Source: Orlajensenia sp001423545 (GTDB lineage Bacteria; Actinomycetota; Actinomycetes; Actinomycetales; Microbacteriaceae). From it: DNA of 64,000 nucleotides. The notes below the pieces were generated by a model. It ran no database searches, was not told the DNA's origin, and was given only the letters and a program-made list of their open reading frames with translations. The stretch is taken from the NCBI GenBank assembly GCA_001423545.1, contig LMOK01000003.1, forward strand, positions 558,001 to 622,000, written 5' to 3'. This document shows, one piece after another, positions 7,262 through 15,096 of the stretch (position 1 is its first letter; the number at the start of each line of letters is the position of its first letter). The position numbers and the translations under genes were made by a program.

Positions 7262-8301
7262 ATGCCAGCGCCGAGGCGGCCCCCGCAACGGCGCGTCCGA
7301 CCATGAAGCAGGTCGCTGCTCTGGCCGGCGTCGGCATCAAGACGGTCTCGCGGGTGATCAATGGAGAGCCGAACGTCTCGGCCGCGACCATCGCCAGGGT
7401 GACGGATGCCGCGCGCGCCCTCGACTACCAACCTGATCTGCACGCCGGGAACCTCCGCCGCGCCGATGGGCGCAGTCGCACCCTCGGGCTCCTCGTGGGC
7501 AGCGTGAGCAACCCCTTCTCGGGTGCCGTTCACCGCGCCGTCGAGGAAGCCGCGATCGAGCGCGGCGTCGCAGTGTTCGCCTCCAGCCTCGATGACGATC
7601 CGAGCCGCGAGGAGCAGAGCGTCTCCGCGTTCCTCCGTCGCCGCGTCGACGGGCTCATCCTCACCACCATCTCGCCGAGCCAGGGGTACCTCGCCGCCGA
7701 GATCCGGCGGGGCACGCCCGTCGTCTTCGTCGACCGGGAGCCCTCGGGCGTCACAGCCGACACCGTCGTCAGCGACAACGCCGCAGGCGCGGCACTCGCA
7801 GTGCGGCACATGCTCGCCCATGGACACCGCCGCATCGCCTACCTCGGCGACCGCGGCGACATCCAGACGGCGCGCGAACGCCGCCGCGGCTTCCTCGAGG
7901 AACTCGGCCGCGCGGGCGTGGCGACCTCGAGCGTTCCCGTGATCGAGAACCTGCACGACGAGGCCGTCACCTTCGACGCCCTGCTGGGCCTGCTGTCGTC
8001 GGATGACCCGCCCACGGCCGTCTTCAGCGCCCAGAACCTCGTCACCATCGGCGCCATCAGGGCCCTCCGCGCCCGCGACCTGCACCACAGCGTCGCCCTC
8101 GTCGGCTTCGACGACGTGCCGCTGGCCGACCTCCTCGAACCCGGCGTGACCGTGGTGGCTCAGAATCCGCAGCGCATCGGCCAACTCGCCGCCGAACGGG
8201 TCTTCGCACGACTCGACGGCGATGACACCCCCGGAGCCAGGCACATCGTGCCCACGCGGCTCATCGTGCGTGGAAGTGGAGAGATCAATGCCAACGGCTG
8301 A
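7246..8301 (+). CDS. LacI-family transcriptional regulator of the frc locus
   Basis: This 351-residue LacI/GalR repressor has an HTH at about residues 20-45 (MKQVAALAGVGIKTVSRVINGE), a hinge about 60-70, and a periplasmic-binding-like effector domain with VGSVSNPFSG, DGLILTTISP, AYLGDRGDIQTARER and FDDVPLADLLEPGVTVV. The GTG at 7246 has GGAG 9 nt upstream, which fits better than an upstream in-frame start. It is divergent from frcB and overlaps the PfkB kinase gene by 14 nt. It probably represses both transcription units through the paired operators, with imported sugar or sugar phosphate as inducer (inferred). Confidence 0.88.
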   Translation: MTSLSNASAEAAPATARPTMKQVAALAGVGIKTVSRVINGEPNVSAATIARVTDAARALDYQPDLHAGNLRRADGRSRTLGLLVGSVSNPFSGAVHRAVEEAAIERGVAVFASSLDDDPSREEQSVSAFLRRRVDGLILTTISPSQGYLAAEIRRGTPVVFVDREPSGVTADTVVSDNAAGAALAVRHMLAHGHRRIAYLGDRGDIQTARERRRGFLEELGRAGVATSSVPVIENLHDEAVTFDALLGLLSSDDPPTAVFSAQNLVTIGAIRALRARDLHHSVALVGFDDVPLADLLEPGVTVVAQNPQRIGQLAAERVFARLDGDDTPGARHIVPTRLIVRGSGEINANG

Positions 8302-9220
8302 TGCGGCATCCGTGCCCGAGACCGTCCGAGAGACCGAACCGCGCGTCGTCGTGATCGGCGACGCCCTCATCGACGAGATGCGCGACGCCGCGGGTTCGCG
8401 CGACTACGTGGGCGGCGCCGCTCTCAACGTCGCCGTCGGCCTCTCGGTGCTCGGAGTCCCCACGACGCTGCTCGCCATGGTGGGCGACGACGAATCGGGC
8501 GACCTCATCCGCGATCACCTCGCCGTGTACGGGGTCGAGCTCATCACGAGCGACGCACCTCTCGGCTCGGCACGGGCAGTCTCCGACCGCACCGACGGCG
8601 AACCGCGCTACGCGTTCAACGACTCGGCGAAGTCGCGGCGATTCCCGCTCGACGGCGATGCCCGCACCGCCATCGACGCGGCGCCGCTGGTGGTCGTCAG
8701 CTGCTTCCCGTTCGACGACACCGCGCAGACGGATGCACTGCTCGAGGCCCTGTCCACCGGCGAGCGCCGTCTGATCGTCGACCCGAACCCGCGCTCCGGA
8801 ATGCTCGCCGACCGCGACGCGTTCCTCGCGAACTTCGTGCGCGTCGCCGCCGACAGCCTGCTGTCGAAGGTCGGCGACGAGGACGCCGAGCTGTTGCTGG
8901 GCGACTCGGTGGACGAATTCGCCAGCCGCCTGCTCGACGCGGGGGCCGCATCCGTCCTGGCCACCGCCGGATCGAAGGGTGCCGCGGTGCGTCTACCCGA
9001 CGGGCGCACGGTGAGCGCGGGCATCGCCCCGCTGCCGGGCGCCGTCATCGACACCATGGGCGCCGGCGACGCGACGCTCTCGGCGACGGTGCGCGACATC
9101 GCGCAGTCGGGGCTCCCGGAGTCCGACGAGGAGTGGGCTGCCCTGCTCGCCGACGCCATGCTCATCGCCGCGGCCACCTGCCGCGCCGAGGGCGCCCTGC
9201 TGCGGGTTCCGAGCGCCTGA
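8288..9220 (+). CDS. PfkB-family carbohydrate kinase (fructokinase-like)
   Basis: This 310-residue ribokinase/PfkB-fold kinase has the N-terminal substrate-binding glycine motif YVGGAALNVAVGLSVLG (near residue 40) and the C-terminal anion-hole motif DTMGAGDATLSA (near 259), whose GAGD aspartate is the catalytic base. ATG 8288 lies inside the end of the LacI gene (14-nt overlap). Beside a fructose-type importer it most likely phosphorylates the imported sugar, as FrcK does in rhizobia. Exact specificity is not determined by sequence. Confidence 0.82.
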   Translation: MPTADAASVPETVRETEPRVVVIGDALIDEMRDAAGSRDYVGGAALNVAVGLSVLGVPTTLLAMVGDDESGDLIRDHLAVYGVELITSDAPLGSARAVSDRTDGEPRYAFNDSAKSRRFPLDGDARTAIDAAPLVVVSCFPFDDTAQTDALLEALSTGERRLIVDPNPRSGMLADRDAFLANFVRVAADSLLSKVGDEDAELLLGDSVDEFASRLLDAGAASVLATAGSKGAAVRLPDGRTVSAGIAPLPGAVIDTMGAGDATLSATVRDIAQSGLPESDEEWAALLADAMLIAAATCRAEGALLRVPSA

Positions 9221-9344
9221 GGCCTGTTCTCCGGCGCACGACTCAGGCTAGATTCGCAACACGCGGCTGGATTCGGTCCGACACGCCGCCCCGAGCAGTT
9301 CCAGCCTGAATCACGCGCGGGATGCGCCGACCGAGGGAGCCGCC

Positions 9345-9701
9345 ATGGCAGACAAGAACGTCACCGTCGAGGAGTACATCTCGCGCTACCCCGACGACAT
9401 CCAGGAGATCCTGCGGCGCGTGCGCCAGATTATCCTCGATGCCGTTCCGGGCGACGAGGAGAAGGTGCGCTACGACATCCCCGCCGTCATGCTCGGCGGG
9501 CGCTACGCCCTGCACTACGCGGCCTGGAAGAAGCACCTCGGCATCTACCCCGTCGCCACGGCCGGCCCCGAACTCGAGGCCGCCATCGCCCCGTACCGCT
9601 CGGGCAAGGACTCGCTCAACTTCCCCTATACGAAGCCGATCCCCTACGAGCTCATCGGGCGGGTGGCGGCGTTCGTCGCCGATCGCAGCACCTCCCTCTG
9701 A
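9345..9701 (+). CDS. DUF1801 / YdhG-like protein
   Basis: This 118-residue protein matches the DUF1801 (iron chaperone-like YdhG) family: VEEYISRYP near residue 7, IPAVMLGGRYALHYAAWKKHLGIYP mid-protein, and LNFPYTKPIPYELI near the C terminus. The family is conserved but functionally poorly defined. It appears to be a monocistronic gene with no link to its neighbours. Confidence 0.85.
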   Translation: MADKNVTVEEYISRYPDDIQEILRRVRQIILDAVPGDEEKVRYDIPAVMLGGRYALHYAAWKKHLGIYPVATAGPELEAAIAPYRSGKDSLNFPYTKPIPYELIGRVAAFVADRSTSL

Positions 9702-9780
9702 ACCGCCCTGACGCCCGCTGAGAACGGGCTCGCCGCGCTCGGCGCACCTTGGCCGAAGCATCCGTTCCTGACAACCCCTG

Positions 9781-9810
9781 TTGTGTCGCATGCCGCGAAG
9801 AGAATAATGA
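9781..9810 (+). promoter_or_regulatory. Probable promoter of the 9835 gene
   Basis: TTGTGT (9781-9786) and TAATGA (9805-9810) are spaced 18 bp apart, 24 bp before the ATG at 9835. GGAG precedes the start codon. Confidence 0.45.
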
Positions 9811-9834
9811 GGGGTTCTCGCTGATTGGAGTGCA

Positions 9835-10452
9835 ATGGCTGCACCGGATGCAACACCCAAGCCCGCGCTGGTCGCGATCCTCGCGATCGTCCTCCTCGCC
9901 GTCGTCGCCGTCTCCGGCGTCTACCTGCTGATGGGACCCCTCCCAGACGGCTTCGAGAGGCCCGCCCTCACCGATGTGCTCGCGATCACGGCCTCGGTCA
10001 TCGCGCCGATCGTCTCGATCGCGGCGGCCTACTACGGCATCACCATCGCGCTGAAGGCGACGACGGAGAGCGCCGAACTCACGCGACGCGCCACCGAGAC
10101 CTCGCTGCAGGCCGCCGAGAACTTCACCACGGCGATCACCAACATCACCATCGACCTGCACAACCAGAACGTGCAGCTCATCGAGACCCTGCAGCGCGGT
10201 GGCACCTTCTCCGATGGCGTCTCGACGACGGATGCCGCCCCCACCGCGCCGCCGGCCCACGCACGCTCGGTCCCCACCGCCACGGGAGCGATCCACGTCG
10301 TTCCGTCGACCGGTCCGAACCCGACCGTCGACACCCCGCAGCCGACTCCCGCCGGCCAGCACGCCAACGCCGATGACATCGGTCTCGGTCAGGATCGCTC
10401 GCAGGCCGACTCGGACAATCAGCAGGCGTCCTCCTCCTCGACCACGTCGTAG
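9835..10452 (+). CDS. Two-helix membrane protein of unknown function
   Basis: This 205-residue protein has two hydrophobic segments (about 11-33 and 48-71), then an Ala/Thr-rich helical stretch (about 75-120) and a long low-complexity Pro/Thr/Ser-rich tail ending in ASSSSTTS. I recognise no family. The stop codon lies 15 nt before the base of a perfect 14-bp stem covering the ribosome-binding site of the next gene, so the end of this reading frame could influence translation downstream (see findings). Confidence 0.7.
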   Translation: MAAPDATPKPALVAILAIVLLAVVAVSGVYLLMGPLPDGFERPALTDVLAITASVIAPIVSIAAAYYGITIALKATTESAELTRRATETSLQAAENFTTAITNITIDLHNQNVQLIETLQRGGTFSDGVSTTDAAPTAPPAHARSVPTATGAIHVVPSTGPNPTVDTPQPTPAGQHANADDIGLGQDRSQADSDNQQASSSSTTS

Positions 10453-10467
10453 CCCCCCGATCGTGCC

Positions 10468-10505
10468 TTCCTCCTGCGACGGGCGTACGCTCGTCGCAGG
10501 AGGAA
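10468..10505 (+). promoter_or_regulatory. Perfect 14-bp hairpin sequestering the SD of the DUF6412-like gene
   Basis: Bases 10468-10481 (TTCCTCCTGCGACG) pair perfectly with 10492-10505 (CGTCGCAGGAGGAA); the 10-nt loop is GGCGTACGCT. The right arm contains the AGGAGG ribosome-binding site for the ATG at 10508. No U-tract follows, so an intrinsic terminator is unlikely. The arrangement would hold translation off until the stem is opened. Confidence 0.75.
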
Positions 10506-10507
10506 CG

Positions 10508-10819
10508 ATGTCGGACAGGCTGCTGAAGGCACTCGTGCTGATGCGCGCGTCGACACTGCTCGGCGCCGCGTTCCTCGTGCTCGCCCTCGCGCAGCCCGGG
10601 GCACCGACCACGCTCGTGGCCGGCGCCGCCATCCTCGCCACGGGCGGCCTGCTCGCCACCGTCTACGTCGCGCTGCAGGCTGCAGCACCCGAGCTCACCG
10701 TAGGTTCCCGTTCGCACCAGCACCGCGAGGTGCTCTCGAGCATGGCCGCCCCGCGCCACCCGAACACGGCAGGCCGCCCCCGCACCCGCGCGCCGTCTCT
10801 CCCCGAGACGGCCGCGTAG
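10508..10819 (+). CDS. Small membrane protein, DUF6412-like
   Basis: This 103-residue protein has two hydrophobic helices (about 8-27 and 31-53) and a basic, proline-containing tail. In actinobacteria, small proteins of this type (DUF6412) are often found directly upstream of a second YidC/Oxa1-type insertase gene, as here (72 nt upstream). The Shine-Dalgarno AGGAGG lies inside the hairpin at 10468-10505. Function is unknown; the family assignment rests on size, helix pattern and context. Confidence 0.6.
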   Translation: MSDRLLKALVLMRASTLLGAAFLVLALAQPGAPTTLVAGAAILATGGLLATVYVALQAAAPELTVGSRSHQHREVLSSMAAPRHPNTAGRPRTRAPSLPETAA

Positions 10820-10891
10820 TCCTTCGTCGAACGAGGGTCTCGCGACCACCCATCGCGACCACCCTCTCCCCATCGACAAAGGACTCCCTTC

Positions 10892-11692
10892 GTGAACCTC
10901 TACGCCTTCGGGCCCATCGCGGCCATCCTCGACTCCGCCTATCGCCTGCTCCTCGGCTTCGCCTCGTTCATCGAGCCGTTCGCCGGTGAGCTGAGCGCTG
11001 CCCTCGCCATCGTCACGCTCACTCTCGTCATCCGTTCCGTGCTCATCCCCGTCGGCCGCTCGCAGGTGCGGGCGGAGTTCACTCGACGCCGGCTCGCCCC
11101 GCAGCTGAGCGAGCTCCAACGCCGCTACAAGGGCAAGCCCGAGGTGCTGCAGCGCAAGATGATGGAGCTCTACGCCACCGAGAAGACCTCCCCGTTCGCC
11201 GGCATCCTGCCTGCGCTGGCCCAGGCGCCGGTGCTCTCGCTGCTCTACGGGCTCTTCGTGCTCGCCGTCATCAACGGCCACACCAATGCACTGCTCGGCA
11301 TGCACCTGTTCGGAGTGCCCCTCGGCACATCCCTCGTCGCCTTCGTCGGGGCCGGGATGCCGCCCCTCGGCCTGGCCGTGTTCGCAGCGCTGCTGCTCGC
11401 GATCGCCGCGACGGCCTGGATGTCTCGGCGCCACGCCCTGGAAGTCGCGGCCGAGAACCCGTCGATTCCGCCGGCAGCGGGCTCAGCGGGGCGGTCCGGA
11501 GGAGGGGCTGCGGCATCCGCCCCGCTGCCGACCCCGCCGGCGTGGTTGCCGTCCGCCCTCAGCTGGCTGCCGTTCATCACGGTGGTGTTCGCCGTCTTCG
11601 TGCCGCTGGCCGCCACGCTCTACCTCGCGGTCACGACGGCCTGGACGCTGATCGAGCGGGCGTGGCTGCGGCGGGCGCTGGCGCCGCGCTGA
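10892..11692 (+). CDS. YidC/Oxa1/Alb3-family membrane protein insertase (second-type paralogue)
   Basis: This 266-residue insertase homologue has hydrophobic segments near 33-52, 113-133, 147-180 and 223-250. The hydrophilic-groove arginine is probably the R in LTLVIRSVLIPVGRSQ (near residue 49), and LSELQRRYKGKPEVLQRKMMELY is the family's cytoplasmic C1 hairpin. The start is GTG 10892 with AAGGA upstream. It is shorter than housekeeping YidC and not linked to rnpA/rpmH, so I read it as an accessory paralogue for inserting or folding a subset of membrane proteins. Confidence 0.85.
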   Translation: MNLYAFGPIAAILDSAYRLLLGFASFIEPFAGELSAALAIVTLTLVIRSVLIPVGRSQVRAEFTRRRLAPQLSELQRRYKGKPEVLQRKMMELYATEKTSPFAGILPALAQAPVLSLLYGLFVLAVINGHTNALLGMHLFGVPLGTSLVAFVGAGMPPLGLAVFAALLLAIAATAWMSRRHALEVAAENPSIPPAAGSAGRSGGGAAASAPLPTPPAWLPSALSWLPFITVVFAVFVPLAATLYLAVTTAWTLIERAWLRRALAPR

Positions 11693-11705
11693 CCCCGCCA
11701 CCCCT

Positions 11706-11777
11706 GCTCGCTGAGGCCCCGGCGAAGCCGGCGGTCGAAGCGCCGGTCGAAGCGGCGGTCGAAGCGGCGGTCGGAGC
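11706..11777 (+). repeat. Family A repeat with a 12-bp tandem extension
   Basis: GCTCGCTGAGG starts a family A copy. Its right end has expanded into four 12-bp tandem units, GGCGGTCGAAGC with minor changes, at 11730-11777. It lies between the convergent yidC-like and 3-hydroxybutyrate dehydrogenase genes. Confidence 0.8.
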
Positions 11778-11799
11778 GCGTCGGGCTCGGGCTGCGCCA

Positions 11800-11816
11800 G
11801 CCCGCTGCGAGCGGGC
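11800..11816. terminator. Hairpin between convergent genes
   Basis: GCCCGCT and AGCGGGC form a perfect 7-bp stem with a GCG loop, in the gap between the insertase gene (+) and the dehydrogenase gene (-). No U-tract on either strand; likely a GC-rich bidirectional stop signal. Confidence 0.5.
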
Positions 11817-11836
11817 GGCAGCGACTGGCCGCACCG

Positions 11837-12583
11837 TCACCGCGCCGACCAGCCGCCGTCCATCGTGTAGCTCGCACCCGTCACCATCGCCGAGTGCGGC
11901 GAGGCGAGCCAGGTCACCAGCGCGCCCACCTCCTCGGGCTCGACGAGGCGCTTGATGGCGCTCTCGGCCAGCATCACGGTGGCGAGCACCTCATCCTCCG
12001 GGATGCCGTGCGCCTCGGCCTGGGCGGCGATCTGCTTCTCGACGAGCGGAGTGCGCACGTAGCCGGGGTTCACGCAGTTGCTGGTGACCCCGTGCGGTCC
12101 ACCCTCGAGGGCGGCCACCTTCGACAGCCCCTCGAGTCCGTGCTTCGCCGCGACGTACGCCCCCTTGAACGGCGACGCCCGCAGCCCGTGCACCGACGAC
12201 ACGTTGATGATGCGTCCGAAGCCCTGCTCGTACATGTGCGGGAGGGCGGCCCGCACGAGCAGGAACGGCGCCTCAAGCATCAGCGCCAGGATGCGGCGGA
12301 ACGCGGCCGGCTCGAACTCCTCCAGAGGGCTCACCCGCTGGATGCCGGCGTTGTTCACCAGGATGTCGACGTCGAGCGCCAGTGTCTCGAGCGCGGTGAC
12401 GTCGAGCAGGTCGACGGTCCAGCTGGAGCCGCCGACCTCCTCGGCGAGCGCCGCGGCGCCGGCCTCGTCGACATCCGCCACCACCACGTGGGCTCCGGAT
12501 GCCGCCAGCGCACGCACGCAGGCGGCGCCGATGCCGCTCGCGCCCCCCGTGACGAGGGCGCGGCGCCCGTCGAGCTCAGGCAT
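11837..12583 (-). CDS. 3-hydroxybutyrate dehydrogenase (SDR family)
   Basis: This 248-residue classical short-chain dehydrogenase has the cofactor motif TGGASGIG (residues 12-19), an acidic residue after strand 2 (VVADVDEAG) favouring NAD, the NNAG motif near 84, and the catalytic S-Y-K triad (SSVHG, then YVAAKHG). LMLEAPFLLVRAALPHM and VNPGYVRTPLVEKQI are typical of D-3-hydroxybutyrate dehydrogenases, which interconvert 3-hydroxybutyrate and acetoacetate. The ATG overlaps the transporter gene by 8 nt, so the two form an uptake-plus-oxidation operon. Confidence 0.85.
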   Translation of the reverse strand: MPELDGRRALVTGGASGIGAACVRALAASGAHVVVADVDEAGAAALAEEVGGSSWTVDLLDVTALETLALDVDILVNNAGIQRVSPLEEFEPAAFRRILALMLEAPFLLVRAALPHMYEQGFGRIINVSSVHGLRASPFKGAYVAAKHGLEGLSKVAALEGGPHGVTSNCVNPGYVRTPLVEKQIAAQAEAHGIPEDEVLATVMLAESAIKRLVEPEEVGALVTWLASPHSAMVTGASYTMDGGWSAR

Positions 12584-13984
12584 GCCGCGCCGTCGCTGCG
12601 GGGGCCGCCCCGAACCGCTCCTCGTCGGCCGCGTCGACCTGGCGGAGCGAGGCGCCGCGCGTCTCGCGCAGCGTCAGCACCGTCACGGCGGTGATGGCGG
12701 AGGCGATGAGCACGTAGATGGCCACCGGCACCCAGGAGTCGTACGCCTGCAGCAGGGCCACGGCGATGATGGGCGCCAGCGAGCCGGCGATGATCGACGT
12801 CACCTGGTATCCGAGCGAGACGCCCGAGTAGCGCATCCGTGTGGGGAACATCTCGCTCATGACGGCGGGCTGGCCGGCGTACATGAACGCGTGGAACACG
12901 AGTCCGATCGTGATGGCCAGCACGATGAGCGCGGGGCTCGCGGTGTCGAACATGGGGAAGGCGAAGAACGCCCACGTCGACCCGAGCACGGCACCGATGA
13001 AGTAGATCGGCTTGCGGCCGAAACGGTCCGACAGGCGTCCCACCTGCGGGATCGCGAGGAAGTGCACGACATGGGCGATGAGCAACGCCAGCAGGAGTTC
13101 GCTGGTGTTGTATCCCACGACGGTCGACAGGTACACGATCGAGAAGCTGACGATGATGTAGTACAGGATGTTCTCTGCGAACCGGAGTCCCATGGCCTGC
13201 AGGATCTTGACCGGGTAGCGCTTGATGACGGCGCCGACGCCGTAGCTGGCCGCCTTCTGCTTCTCCTGCTCGGCCTTGGCCTCGAGGAAGATCGGGGCAT
13301 CCGTCACGTGCGTGCGGATGTAGTAGCCGATGATGACGATCACTGCCGAGAGCCAGAAGGCCACGCGCCAGCCCCAGCTGAGGAACTGGTCGGCCGGGAG
13401 GATCCACGACATCGTCAGCAGCACGAGGGTGGCGAGGAGGTTTCCGACGGGAACGGCGGCCTGCGGCCAGCTCGACCAGAATCCGCGCGACTTGTCGGGA
13501 CTGTGCTCGGCCACGAGCAGCACGGCGCCGCCCCACTCGCCACCGACGGCGAAGCCCTGGATGAAGCGCAGTGCCACGAGCAGCGCCGGCGCCCAGTACC
13601 CGATGGTGTCGAAGCCCGGCAGGCAGCCCATGAGGAACGTCGCGACGCCCACGAGGATGATCGTGGCCTGCAGGGTGTGCTTGCGACCGAACTTGTCGCC
13701 GATCTGGCCGAAGACGATGCCGCCGAGGGGGCGGGCGACGAAGCCGACGGCGTAGGTGAGGAACGCGGCGATGATGCCGTCGAGCTGGGTGCCTGCCGCG
13801 GGGAAGAAGAAGGTGCCGAACACCAGCGACGCGGCCGTGGCGTAGAGGAAGAACTCGTACCACTCTCGACCACGGTGCCGACCATGGACGCGGAGACGAT
13901 CCGCTTGAGTCCCGAGAGCGGTGTGCCCTCGCCTGTTCCGGATGCGGGGGTCTGTGCCCCGGCCTGCTGATGTTGAACGCTCAT
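12576..13984 (-). pseudogene. MHS-family MFS transporter, frameshifted near its N terminus
   Basis: The start is ATG 13984 with GAAGGAG upstream. The first 40 residues (GLKRIVSASMVGTVVE) run in one frame; the rest, from WYEFFLYATAASLVFG to the C terminus, is in another. At 13862-13867 the DNA has GAGAGTGG where the family expects GAGTGG, a 2-nt AG duplication. Removing it gives one 468-residue, twelve-helix metabolite:H+ symporter with the DRFGRK-type loops intact. Coupling to the dehydrogenase suggests 3-hydroxybutyrate or another small organic acid as substrate. It is either a recent pseudogene or a sequence error. Confidence 0.85.
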
Positions 13985-14143
13985 GGGCGTCTCCTTCGGT
14001 GTCGTCATTGACCCTGCTCGCGGGAACGGTGATGCCCGCGCGCGTTCCCGCTGTGCGTGGAACGGCGGACTCGTCGAGTGTGACTGACGACGGATGCTGC
14101 ATCAATGACCAATCGCGCGACCGGCGTGTGCATAATTGCAGAT

Positions 14144-15091
14144 ATGGCAGCGCAGCCGACCTCCAGGCCGGGCTCTTCGGAGTCGCAGGCCGATGACCTC
14201 CTCATCCTCCTCGCCGTGGCCCGCACGGGGCGCTTCACGACGGCGGCCGAGAGCCTGGGCGTCAACCACACGACGGTGTCGCGCCGCATCGCCGCGCTCG
14301 AGCAGTCGCTCGGCGGTCGCCTGCTGGCCAAGGCCGTCGGCGGCTGGGAGCTCACCGAGCTCGGGCGTCGAGCGGCACGGGCGGGCGAGGGCATCGAGTT
14401 CGCCATCGCCGGGCTCTCGTCCGAGGCCGACTCCCCCGAGCACGAGCTCTCCGGCGTCGTGCGCATGTCGGCGACCGACGGTTTCAGCGCCTACATCGCC
14501 TCCCCGGCCGTCGCGGCCCTGCAGCGGCGGCATCCGCGGCTCTCCGTCGAGATCGAGACGGTCACGCGGCGCGTGCGGCAGTACCGTTCCGGGCTCGACA
14601 TCGAGGTCGTCGTCGGCGAGCCGCAGGTGCACCGTGCCTCGGCCTTCCTGCTCGGCGAATACGTGCTCGGTATGTACGCGTCGCGCGACTACCTCGCCGA
14701 GCGCGGGATTCCGACCTCCATCGAAGAGCTGACGCGGCATCCGCTGGTCTACTTCGTCGACTCGATGCTCCTCGTCGACGACCTCGACGCCCCGCGCCGG
14801 CTGGTTCCGACCATGCGCGACTCGATCAGCTCGACGAACGTCTTCGTGCACGTGGAGGCCACGCGCGCCGGCGCGGGGATCGGGTTCCTGCCCTGTTTCA
14901 TGGCCGATCGACACGACGACCTGGTGCGGCTGCTGCCGGAGCGGTTCTCCGAGAGACTGCCGTACTGGATGGTGCTGCGGCCGGACTCGCTGCGGCTGCC
15001 CGCTGTGGCCGCCGTGGCCGATGCGCTGCGCGCACAGACGGCAGGCTACGAGCGGGAGTTGTTGGGGCGTCTGGCACCGCTGGTCGAGTAG
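14144..15091 (+). CDS. LysR-family transcriptional regulator
   Basis: This roughly 315-residue LysR-type protein has an N-terminal winged helix (LLILLAVARTGRFTTAAESLGVNHTTVSRRIAALE, split across residues 19-53) and a LysR substrate-binding domain after about residue 95. It is divergent from the transporter/dehydrogenase operon, its likely target. I prefer ATG 14144 over ATG 14105: CATAAT at 14131-14136 lies 7 nt upstream and no ribosome-binding site is present, which suggests a leaderless mRNA. The last codons (CTGGTCGAGTAG) match the family B repeat core. Confidence 0.85.
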   Translation: MAAQPTSRPGSSESQADDLLILLAVARTGRFTTAAESLGVNHTTVSRRIAALEQSLGGRLLAKAVGGWELTELGRRAARAGEGIEFAIAGLSSEADSPEHELSGVVRMSATDGFSAYIASPAVAALQRRHPRLSVEIETVTRRVRQYRSGLDIEVVVGEPQVHRASAFLLGEYVLGMYASRDYLAERGIPTSIEELTRHPLVYFVDSMLLVDDLDAPRRLVPTMRDSISSTNVFVHVEATRAGAGIGFLPCFMADRHDDLVRLLPERFSERLPYWMVLRPDSLRLPAVAAVADALRAQTAGYERELLGRLAPLVE

Positions 15092-15096
15092 TGCTC

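Noticed and set aside
3650..9220. An AI-2 (Lsr) uptake system
   Set aside because: The mix of ABC importer, kinase and LsrG-like ABM gene is suggestive, but there is one permease gene, a single-domain ATPase and a PfkB kinase, fitting the Frc fructose type better.
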